Assembly (NCBI RefSeq): GCF_000805455.1
Contig: NZ_JSUS01000039.1
Span: forward strand, 62,001-126,000
Origin: Acinetobacter sp. A47
GTDB lineage: Bacteria; Pseudomonadota; Gammaproteobacteria; Pseudomonadales; Moraxellaceae
Direction of reading: 5' to 3'
Length of the DNA stretch: 64,000 bases
Of this stretch, positions 28,319 through 39,200 are shown piece by piece. Within the stretch, counting starts at the first letter, position 1. Every line of letters starts with the position of its first letter. The notes beneath the pieces were generated by a model. That model searched no databases and was not told the origin of the DNA. It saw only the letters and a program-made list of their open reading frames with translations. The translations under genes were made by a program, and so were the position numbers.

Positions 28319-29083
28319 TTATTTAAAATACTTCCTGAACTGACAGGGTGAACAGCCTGTCCAAGCTTTAAATGCACGTGTAAATGCACTGTGCTCCGTA
28401 TACCCCAATGTGTAAGCAATATCTGATAAGCTCACATTTTTATCCTGCAATAAAAGCAACGCTTTTTCATGCCTTTTTTGTTTCACCAACAATTTAAACT
28501 CTTCCCCTTCATTTTTTATTTTTTTTGATAAAACCCGGGGGGTTAATTTCATCTTCTTTGCCACTTTCAATAAATAAGGTTCTCCTTCCGATAAAGTATT
28601 GGTAATTTGTATTTCAACCTTCTCAATAAAATCGACAATATTTTTCTTTTCGGCAGCACAGGCCGGAAAAAATGCCTCCATACAGATTTTATTAAAGTTT
28701 CTACATACTGTTACTGAGCTAAAAAAAAGACTGGAGTATAACGAAACTTTATAAATTTCCTCCAGATTATATTCAAAAATACAATGAATATCTTTTACTG
28801 CAAGACTATGGACTAAATATTCAACTCCCTTTAAAAAATCTTTTTCAATACTTTCCTGATTTAATATGCTGATTTTATAAACCAAAATAATTCTAAAAAA
28901 TTTTAACGACAAACTATCTATAATAGAAAAAAACTTTTCGATATCCAGTAAAAAAAATACAACTGCTTGGGGTAAATCCTTATTGCCAATTTCAATAATA
29001 TGTAGCTTTATATTTTTCCCACAATGTAAAAAAGTATGAAACACATGATCTCTCTCAGCGGTCAGTCCCCTATACCCTAACAA
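28319..29083 (-). pseudogene. AraC-family regulator, N-terminally truncated
   Basis: The 254-codon frame ends in a complete AraC DNA-binding domain: VAKKMKLTPRVLSKKIKNEG, then DIAYTLGYTEHSAFTRAFKAWTGCSPCQFRKYF. The central part resembles the later section of the Arabinose_bd-type ligand domain. It lacks about the first 90 residues usual for 330-360-residue relatives, such as the intact gene at 49155-50237. The frame opens right after an in-frame TGA (29087-29089) and offers only TTG or GTG starts. The upstream 29090-29340 DNA is AT-rich and non-coding in every frame I read. A short functional regulator from a rare start cannot be excluded. Confidence 0.6.
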
Positions 29084-29296
29084 AACTCAACACCGGATTT
29101 TCAACACTTTGGAACATTAAACTCATCAATTTAGGAAAAAACACCCTTAAAATGTCTTTGTTATTTTATGTATAAATTATTTTTAAATATCATTTATTTA
29201 TTATTTTTGACCATTGATTAAAATATTTAAACCCGGACCCAAAAGCAATTCTTTTCCAGTCCGTTATTCTCAAAAGACATACAGGTATAAAAAGAA

Positions 29297-29321
29297 GACA
29301 GGTATAAACAACCAACCTGTC
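29297..29321 (-). terminator. Terminator of left adhesin operon
   Basis: GACAGGT (29297-29303) pairs with ACCTGTC (29315-29321). On the minus strand it is followed by a T-rich run (CTTCTTTTTATA), about 20 bases past the tpgA stop. Confidence 0.75.
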
Positions 29322-29340
29322 CTCCTTTATTAACTATCCG

Positions 29341-30138
29341 TTACCACTGAATGTTAACTCGCCGGTTCGGAGCCAGACATTCCAGCAATTGTGTATTTCT
29401 TGCCTGTCCTGAACAGTGTCGATAGTCTTCAGTCTCATTGTTGGCCTGTACCTGAATCCGTGAAGGTTCAATGCCTTTTTGAATCAGCAGTTGCGCAACC
29501 GTATTGGCACGCTTGGCAGAAAGAACCTGATTATAGTCAAAGGTTCCCAGACGATCGGTATAGCCCGATACCTTTACCGGATTCTGTGATTGCTGAATGG
29601 CGTCAATTACATGGTCCAGATTGGTTGAACCTGCTTCAATCGAACCGACATCCGAGCGGTCAAACGCAAAGAAGATGGTTGCAGTCTGTGGGCGCGCCTG
29701 AACCGGTGCCGGTAAAGGGGCCGGAACCACATTATTGACACCCCACGTCATAAGCCCCTGACATTCTTCACCTTTCCACGACAGTCGTTCGGCAATGTAC
29801 TTTTTGTCAAAGTCTATCCGTAACTGGCAACGTTTATAGGTCTGGGTGTTCGGCACACGGATATCCAGCACATAGTTCCAGGTTTTTACCGCAAAGACAC
29901 CCTCGTTAAAATGTGGATTGCCAAGGATATGCCGGAACTGGTCTTTATTCATCCCCGTATCTAAACGCGCAACGTCGTTATATTCATAACGTTTCACCAG
30001 TTTAAGATAACTTTTGCTGATCTCTGGAAAGGTAACATCCTGAGCTTGTGTTAACGGGACTTCACCCTGGGTTTCTGCCTGACTGCTGAATGCCATACTT
30101 GCACACATCATCAATGCTAAAGCTTGTAGTTTTTTCAT
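29341..30138 (-). CDS. tpgA: TpgA-like OmpA-family periplasmic partner of adhesin 1
   Basis: This 265-residue protein has a Sec signal peptide ([21 protein letters not shown]). An N-terminal BamE/SmpA-like domain follows ([23 protein letters not shown], about residues 58-80). The C-terminal OmpA-like peptidoglycan-binding domain (about 150-265) has [23 protein letters not shown], with the Asp and Arg that contact diaminopimelate. In Acinetobacter sp. Tol 5, TpgA of this layout is co-transcribed with the trimeric autotransporter AtaA and anchors it to peptidoglycan. Here it follows the adhesin gene after 69 bases. It is highly similar to the copy at 39953-40777 (near-identical stretches such as [12 protein letters not shown]), so the operon is duplicated. 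Confidence 0.88.
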   Translation of the reverse strand: MKKLQALALMMCASMAFSSQAETQGEVPLTQAQDVTFPEISKSYLKLVKRYEYNDVARLDTGMNKDQFRHILGNPHFNEGVFAVKTWNYVLDIRVPNTQTYKRCQLRIDFDKKYIAERLSWKGEECQGLMTWGVNNVVPAPLPAPVQARPQTATIFFAFDRSDVGSIEAGSTNLDHVIDAIQQSQNPVKVSGYTDRLGTFDYNQVLSAKRANTVAQLLIQKGIEPSRIQVQANNETEDYRHCSGQARNTQLLECLAPNRRVNIQW

Positions 30139-30207
30139 AAATGCCTCTCTTCATTATTGTTGTAGTCAGGAGAACCTTTCCGGTTCTCCTTGCTCTAGGA
30201 AGGATGA

Positions 30208-33200
30208 TTAATCAAATACGCCACTTAGGCCGACACGGAAGCTTGGATCGCCCTGAGAAGCCGCTGCGACACCAGTGGTGAGTGACCAGCGTCCGTTATC
30301 TGCCGTTTTACGCAGTGTTACCCCTACAGCATTTTCGCCGCCATGATAAGCCGCTCCGACCGCATAGGTATACTTGCCAGAGATATAAGGGGCTGTCTCA
30401 AGGGCCATGGCTGCCGCGACACCAGCATTGGCATGCTTTTTAACATCATCAATACGCTGGTTGGTGTCATAGAATGCCTGTTGCATCTGGTCGCCAAGGT
30501 TAGTAATCCGGTCGCCCAATGCTTTATCGGCATTGTCTAGCGCCCCTAAAGCATCTCCAACATTATCATGCTTGCCACCTGCTACTTCATAGCTTGGCCC
30601 AGTCCAGCCTTTCGCCGGATCATAGCCTGCACCGCCACCCAGAGCTGCACCAATATCCTGATAGGACTGATGTAACTGTCCACCGTTAATGGCATCTTGT
30701 GAGCCTTGAGCAATGGCTCCATCGGCGACACTTGTCACTTTTTTGCCCCCTGCATGGATTCCACCAATGCTCATGCTTGGGCCCGGCTCACCTTTCGGTC
30801 CGGTAATCGCAATAGCCCCACCTGTAATACTGGTTGTCCCCTGATCGCCGGCAACATTAACCTGACCAGCATTGACCTGATCTGCATCGACCTGTTTAAC
30901 CTTGATCTTGTCAGCCAGTCCGACCTCGTAATTGGTACTGCCATCGTCATTCTGGCTTTGATTTACGGTCAGGTTGTTATCTTTGTTGCTCACCGTGGTT
31001 TTTGCCGCCTTGGCATCATTCTTCACAGCCTCAATGGCATCATTGACATTATTTTTGCCAGTTCCACCAATGTTGCTTGTACTCAGACTGCCATCCGGAT
31101 TCACCGTGGTGTTGCCACCAATGACATTGGCAACACTATCTGAGACACCTTTCAACTGTCCACCATTCACAGCATCTTTCGAGCCTGCGGCAATTTCACC
31201 GTCAGCGACTCCGCTGACTTTCTTGTCACCTGCATCAATACCATCTTTGGTGACACTTGGCCCTCCGTCAATGGTTAAGCCATTACCATCCACACGAGTC
31301 CCACCGGCAGTAACACTATCGACCTCAAGGTCTGGTGAAGTAGAGACTTCATAATTACTGCTGCCATCAGCATTTTTGCTTTCTTTGACAACAATGTTTT
31401 TACCCTCCGAGACTGTAGACTTCGCCGCTTTGGCAGCCTCACCAACCGCGCCAATCGCATCGTTGATGTTATCTTTACCGGTACCGCCAATATCTGGATT
31501 GGTATACTTGCCTGTGTCCGGATCATATTGGGTATTACCTCCAATAATATTCTTCACACCTTCACCTTGGGCATGTAACTGGCTACCATTGATCGCATCG
31601 GTTGAATCCGGACGTATAGCGCCTGGTGCAACACCGGTGATTTTCCTGTTGCCGGCATTGATACCCGCCTTGGTCACACTTGGGCCACCAGCAATGCTCA
31701 TACCATCCGTATTGATCAAGGTATCACCTGTTGTGATGCTATCTACGTTCAGGTCACGGTTCAGGCTGTACTTAATGGTATTGCCCTCTTTGGCAACCTG
31801 TAAGTTTTCCTCATCATCGGCTGTCCCGATATCAACCGTATCACCCGCTTTTACAGCTCCGGCATTGGCACCATTGGACTGCAAGGTCCAGCCTTTGTCC
31901 AGTTCCGCCAGCGCATCACCAACATTGCCGGTCTCTGTCCCGTTGATGTTATAAGTTGGCTTGGAAACCGTTCCGTCCGGGTTAACAGTTGAACCGCCAC
32001 CCAGGGCATCCGCAACACTTTGTGCATTTTTGGCCAGCTGGCTACCGTTGATGGCATCTTTCGAGTCTGGGTTAATGTCGCCATCAGTCACTCCGGTAAT
32101 CTTGCCGGTTGTGCCATCAATATTTACATCCCCCACTTTTACCGAATTGAACTCGACATCATCTGCGGTCGCTACGGTATAGATCGTATGCCCATCTGCA
32201 TCGGTTGTACTATCAACCGTCATGTTCTTGCCGGCTTCGACTTCGGTTTTAGCAGCAGTAGCGGCTTGACCAACCACAGCAATCGCATCATTAATGTTGT
32301 CTTGTCCTGTCCCCCCCAAGTCAGGGTTGGTATAGGTTCCGGTGTTGGCATCATAAGCCGTATTACCACCGATGATATTTTTGACACCTTCACCTTGGGC
32401 ATTGATTTGACTACCATTAATCGCATCAGTTGAATCGGCGCTAATGGTTCCTGCAGCAACACCTGTCACTTTCTTTTGACCTGCATCAATGCCGGATTTG
32501 GTTACACTTGGACCACCGCTAATGGTCATGCCATCATTATTGATGACGGTATCGCCTGCAGTGACGCTATCTACGCTCAGGTCACGATTCAGGCTGTACT
32601 TGATGTTGTTGCCCTCTTTGGCAACCTGCAGGTTCTCCTCACCATCTGCGGTACCGATATCCACCGTATCACCCGCTTTCACGGCTCCGGCATTGGCACC
32701 ATTTGATTGCAAGGTCCAGCCTTTGTCCAGTTCGGCCAATGCATCGCCGACATTGCCGGCCTCTGTTCCATTGATGTTATAGGTTGGCTTGGAAACTGTT
32801 CCATCCGGATTAACGGTTGAACCGCCACCTAGGGCATCCGCAACACTTTGTGCATTATTGGCCAGCTGACTACCATTGATCGCGTCTTTCGAGTCCGAAC
32901 TGATATCACCATCGGTTACCCCGGTAATCTTGCCCGTGCTGCCATCAACCGTGACATCTCCGACTTTTACCGAATCGAAGCTGACATCTTTAGCCGTAGC
33001 AACTTCATAATTACGACTACCGTCTGGATTTTGAGATTCGGTTACCACGATATTGTCACCTTGAGTGACGGTAGTTTTCGCTTTGGTTGCAGCCTCACCT
33101 ACAGCACCAATTGCATCATTGATATTATTCTGTCCAGTTCCGCCAATATCCGGGTTGCTATAACCTCCTGTTTGCGGATCATAGACTGTATTACCACCGA

Positions 33201-36200
33201 TGATATTTTTAACACCTTCACCTTGGGCATTCAGTTGACTGCCATTAATCGCATCGGTTGAATCGGCACTCACGGTACCAGGCGCAACATGGGTGACTTT
33301 CAGGTCTCCTGCATCCATACCCGTACGACTCACACTTGGGCCAACAGGTTGACCATTCGCATCGGTAAATGCCAAACCTGTAGCATTGACAAGTGTACTA
33401 TCGCCCTGCGCATTCTTGATCGTAGTACCCGCTGCACTGTTTGCATGACTATTGCCTTGCGCATCTTTAACAATAGTCCCCCCAGCCACAATCGAAGTAC
33501 TGTTGCCTACCGGATCTTTGATTTCAACACCAGTATTGTCCAGGCGTGTATTGCCTGCAGTGACGCTATCTACGTTCAGGTCACGGTTCAGGCTGTACTT
33601 GATGTTGTTGCCCTCTTTGGCAACCTGCAGGTTCTCTTCGCCATCGGCCGTGCCAATATCCACCGTATCACCCGCTTTCACAGCGCCGGCATTGGTACCA
33701 TTTGATTGCAAGGTCCAGCCTTTATCCAGCTCGGCCAGTGCATCACCAACATTGCCGGTTTCTGTTCCATTGATGTTATAAGTTGGCTTGGAAACCGTTC
33801 CGTCCGGATTAACGGTTGAGCCGCCACCCAAGGCATCCGCAACGCTTTGTGCATTATTGGCCAGCTGGCTACCATTAATCGCGTCTTTCGAGTCCGGACT
33901 GATATCACCATCGGTTACCCCGGTAATCTTGCCCGTGCTACCATCAACAGTGACATCCCCGACTTTTACCGAATCAAACTCGACATCGTCTGCGGTTGCC
34001 ACAGTATAAATGGTCTGTCCATCTGCTCCGGTTTTACGATCAACCGTCATGTTCTTACCAGCTTCGACTTCGGTTTTTGAAGCCGCTGTGGTGGTTTTTA
34101 ACTGATCCAGATTCACCGCATCAGTCCCTTCAGTACCCGCAGCAACATTACTGATTTTATTACCTGCTGCATCAATACCGGACTTGGTTACACTCGGGCC
34201 ACCGCTAATGGTCATACCGTCATTGTTGATCACGGTATCACCTGCTGTCACGCTATCTACTTTCAGGTCACGGTTCAGGCTGTACTTGATGTTGTTGCCC
34301 TCTTTGGCAACCTGCAGGTTTTCTTCACCATCGGCCGTGCCAATATCTACTGTGTCACCCGCTTTTACAGCTCCGGCATTGGTACCATTTGATTGCAAAG
34401 TCCAGCCTTTATCCAGCTCGGCCAATGCATCGCCGACATTGCCGGTCTCTGTTCCATTGATGTTATAGGTTGGCTTGGAAACCGTTCCGTCCGGATTAAC
34501 GGTTGAGCCGCCACCCAAGGCGTCTGCAACGCTTTGTGCATTATTGGCTAGCTGGCTACCATTGATTGCATCTTTCGAGTCCGGGCTGATATCACCATCA
34601 GTTACTCCGGTAATTTTGCCCGTGCTACCATCAACAGTAACATCCCCGACTTTTACCGAATCAAACTCGACATCATCTGCGGTCGCTACAGTATAAATGG
34701 TCTGTCCATCTGCTCCGGTTTTACGATCAACCGTCATGTTCTTGCCGGCTTCGACTTCGGTTTTTGAAGCCGCTGTAGTGGTTTTTAACTGATCCAGATT
34801 CACCGCATCGGTCCCTTCAGTACCCGCAGCAACATTACTGATTTTATTACCTGCTGCATCAATACCGGACTTGGTCACACTCGGGCCACCGCTAATGGTC
34901 ATGCCATCATTGTTGATGACGGTATCACCCGCGGTCACGCTATTCACATTCAGATCTTTGGCCAGCTCAATCGCCACTTTACCGTCTTGCACTTTGGTGC
35001 TGATATTGTCATCTGCACCAATTACATCAACTGCTTCACCCAGTTTTTTCTGAACAGTAGTGCCATCTTGGGCAGTCAGGCCAAAGCCTTTATCGGTCAA
35101 GTCCTGGCCAGCCTGATCAAGCTGGTCTTTATTGACTGCATCTGTTCCCGCAACTCCCGGAGCAACATTGCTAATAGTCGTACCGCCCGCATCAATGCCA
35201 GACTTGGTCATACTTGGGCCACCGCTAATGGTCATACCATCATTGTTGATGACGGTATCGCCTGCTGTCACGCTATCTACTTTCAGGTCACGGTTCAGGC
35301 TGTATTTGATGTTGTTGCCCTCTTTGGCAACCTGCAGGTTTTCTTCGCCATCGGCTGTACCGATGTCCACCGTATCCCCCGCTTTTACAGCTCCGGCATT
35401 GGTACCATTTGATTGCAAAGTCCAACCTTTGTCCAGCTCGGCCAGTGCATCGCCGACATTGCCAGTCTCTGTTCCATTGATGTTATAAGTTGGCTTGGAA
35501 ACTGTTCCATCCGGATTAACGGTTGAGCCGCCACCCAAGGCGTCTGCAACGCTTTGTGCATTATTGGCTAGCTGGCTACCATTGATTGCATCTTTCGAGT
35601 CCGGGCTGATATCACCATCGGTTACTCCGGTAATTTTGCCCGTGCTACCATCAACAGTAACATCTCCGACTTTTACCGAATTAAATTCGACATCATCTGC
35701 AGTCGCCACAGTATAAATGGTCTGTCCATCTGCTCCGGTTTTACTATCAACTGTCATGTTCTTGCCGGCTTCGACTTCGGTTTTTGAAGCCGCTGTAGTG
35801 GTTTTTAACTGATCCAGATTCACCGCATCAGTCCCTTCAGTACCCGCAGCAACATTACTGATTTTATTACCTGCTGCATCAATACCGGACTTGGTCACAC
35901 TCGGGCCACCGCTAATGGTCATGCCATCATTGTTGATGACGGTATCACCCGCGGTCACACTATTCACATTCAGGTCTTTGGCCAGCTCAATCGCCACTTT
36001 ACCGTCTTGCACTTTGGTGCTGATATTGTCATCTGCACCAATTACATCCACAGCTTCACCCAATTTTTTCTGAACAGTAGTGCCATCTTGGGCAGTCAGG
36101 CCAAAGCCTTTATCGGTCAAGTCCTGGCCAGCCTGATCAAGCTGGTCTTTATTGACTGCATCTGTTCCCGCAACTCCCGGAGCAACATTGCTAATAGTCG

Positions 36201-39200
36201 TACCGCCCGCATCAATGCCAGACTTGGTCATACTTGGGCCGCCGCTAATGGTCATACCATCATTGTTGATGACGGTATCGCCTGCTGTCACGCTATCTAC
36301 TTTCAGGTCACGGTTCAGGCTGTATTTGATGTTGTTGCCCTCTTTGGCAACCTGCAGGTTTTCTTCGCCATCGGCTGTACCAATATCCACCGTATCACCC
36401 GCTTTTACAGCTCCGGCATTGGTACCATTTGATTGCAAGGTCCAGCCTTTATCCAGCTGGGCCAATGCATCGCCGACATTGCCGGTCTCTGTTCCATTGA
36501 TGTTATAGGTTGGCTTGGAAACCGTTCCATCCGGATTAACGGTTGAGCCGCCACCCAGAGCATCCGCAACACTTTGTGCATTATTGGCCAGCTGACTACC
36601 GTTGATCGCGTCTTTCGAGTCCGGACTGATATCACCATCAGCAACATTAGTGATCTTATTGCCTGCGGCATCAATACCAGACTTGGTCATGCTTGGACCA
36701 TTGGCAATGCTGACACCATCGTTATTCATCACCGTGTCACCCGCAGTAACACTATCTATATCGAGATTGCGGGAAAGTTCAATTGCCACCTGACCATTCT
36801 GGACTTTCGTACGAATGTTCTGGTCTGCACCAACCACATCAACGGCTTCACCCAGTTTTTTCTGAACTGTGGTGCCATCTTGAGCAGTCAGACCAAAGCC
36901 TTTATCGGTCAAGTCTCGGCCAGCCTGATCAAGCTGGTCTTTATTGACTGCATCTGTTCCCGCAACTCCCGGAGCAACATTGCTAATGGTCGTACCGCCC
37001 GCATCGATGCCAGACTTGGTCATACTTGGGCCACCGCTAATGCTCATACCATCATTGTTGATGACGGTATCGCCTGCAGTGACGCTGTCCACTTTCAGGT
37101 CACGGTTCAGGCTGTACTTGATGTTGTTGCCCTCTTTGGCAACCTGCAAGTTTTCCTCACCATCGGCGGTACCGATATCCACCGTATCACCTGCTTTTAC
37201 AGCTTCGGCATTGGCACCATTGGACTGCAAGGTCCAGCCTTTGTCCAGCTCGGCCAATGCATCACCAACATTGCCGGTTTCTGTCCCGTTAATATTATAA
37301 GTCGGGTTAGTAACAGCACCTGTGGTCGGATCATATGTGGAACCACCACCCAAGGCATCAGCGGTACTTTGACCAAGCTGATCAACACCATCCTGTACAC
37401 TTCTTAACTGGCTGACATTGACTGCATCCGTATCTTCCGCACCGGCCGATACATTCTGGATACGGCGCTCATTGCCAGCTGTACCCACTGAAACCACAGA
37501 ACTTGGAGCTGCAGTTCCTGTCCGGTACGCCGCACCCGAAGCTGTTGAAGTCTGGCTGCCCGATCCCAATGCCACATCATCAGCATTGGTTGCCACTGCA
37601 TTAGAACCCAGTGCGACACCGTTAGTTGCCTGTGCATTGGCACTATCGCCTAAGGCAATCGCACCAGCCGCTGCCGCTGTTGATGTATTGCCTAGAGCAA
37701 CCGAACCTTGCCCAATTGCCTTGTTTTCATTACCAATCGCCACTGCACCGTTTGCTGCTGTATCACCTGCATCATCGCCAGCTGCAGTATTATTACGTCC
37801 CAAGGCAACTGTACCATTACCATTTGCCGTGTTTGGGTCACCCAATGCAACTGCACCATCACCTGTGGCCTTCTGATCACGGCCAATCGCTACCGCACCG
37901 CCTGAAGCGGAGGCCGCATTTGCCGTGGTGGTACCAGAACCCAACGCCACATTCTGGCCTGTAGCGCCGGTAGTCACGCCATTGCCCATTGCAATATTAT
38001 TGCTGCCCCCACTTGCAGTTGCCGCATCCAGGCCTATAGCAATATCATGATCACCTTGTGCTTTGGCCTTATCCCCCACCGCTACACTAGAGGTACCATT
38101 GGCATCTGCTTCATTGCCATAGGCTGCTGCATTTGCTCCGGTTGCTTTGGCTTGACGGCCTACCGCAGACGCCTGACTACCGGCTCCCTTGGCACTGGTA
38201 CCCAATGCAATGGAATCTGTACCACTCGCATTGGCAGCAGTTGCAAGGTCATATTGTGCATCTCCGGTACTACTACCAATCGCAATACCGCGGATGCCTG
38301 AGGTAGTTGCAGAGTTACCTAACGAGATCCCTCCAGTTGCACCTTGCTCAACGGTAGCGGTACTACCTAGCCCTATTCCAAAATCGGCGAGTACATTGGT
38401 ACCGCGCCCCATGGCAATTGCGGTGTTGCCTGCTGCACGGTTATTGACACCAATCGCAGTACTTGAATTTCCGCTGGTCAGTTCATTACCCACCCCGAGT
38501 GCCGTGTTATAGCCATCGCCGGTGGTACGGTTACCCTGACCAATCGCGATATTATGAAAACCGCCCCCATCTATTGTATTTGAGTTCCCGACTGCAGTTC
38601 CGCCGCCGGTATTGGTCACTTTGTTGTTTTGCCCGACAGCTGTGGCCCGACTTGTATAGGCAGCTGCGCCTGAAGGATAAGGATTTGTGCCTGCTCCGCG
38701 ACGATTTGCCAATGCCTGCTGTTGGGTGACATTTGTTCCTGTTGCTTCACTTCCAGCGCCAATTGCAACGGCTTCATCCGAACTTGCATTTGCTCTGTAG
38801 CCCACAGCTGTTGCACTGGCTGCGGTTGCAGCAGCATTTGCCCCAAGGGCCGATGCATTGGTTGCAGTTGCAGATGAATAAGACCCGACACTGACCGAAC
38901 CACCGCCACTTGCACCTGCACGGCGTCCTAAAGCAATAGCACTATTTCCGGATGCCTCAGCATATCCGCCAACAGCAATCCCGAAGTTCTGATTAACTCC
39001 AGTTTTTGCATCATTACCAATGGCGATCGAACCAGCCGTGTCAGTTTGTGCATTTTTTCCAATTGCAATCTGTCCACCACCATTTAAAGGCTGTGCATCG
39101 GTAGTATTGGAGATCCGGTTGCCCGTTTTCGTATTTGAACCTATGGCGATATTATCTGGCGCGCTGTTTGAGTCCGCTCTGGAACCCACAGATATTCCAC

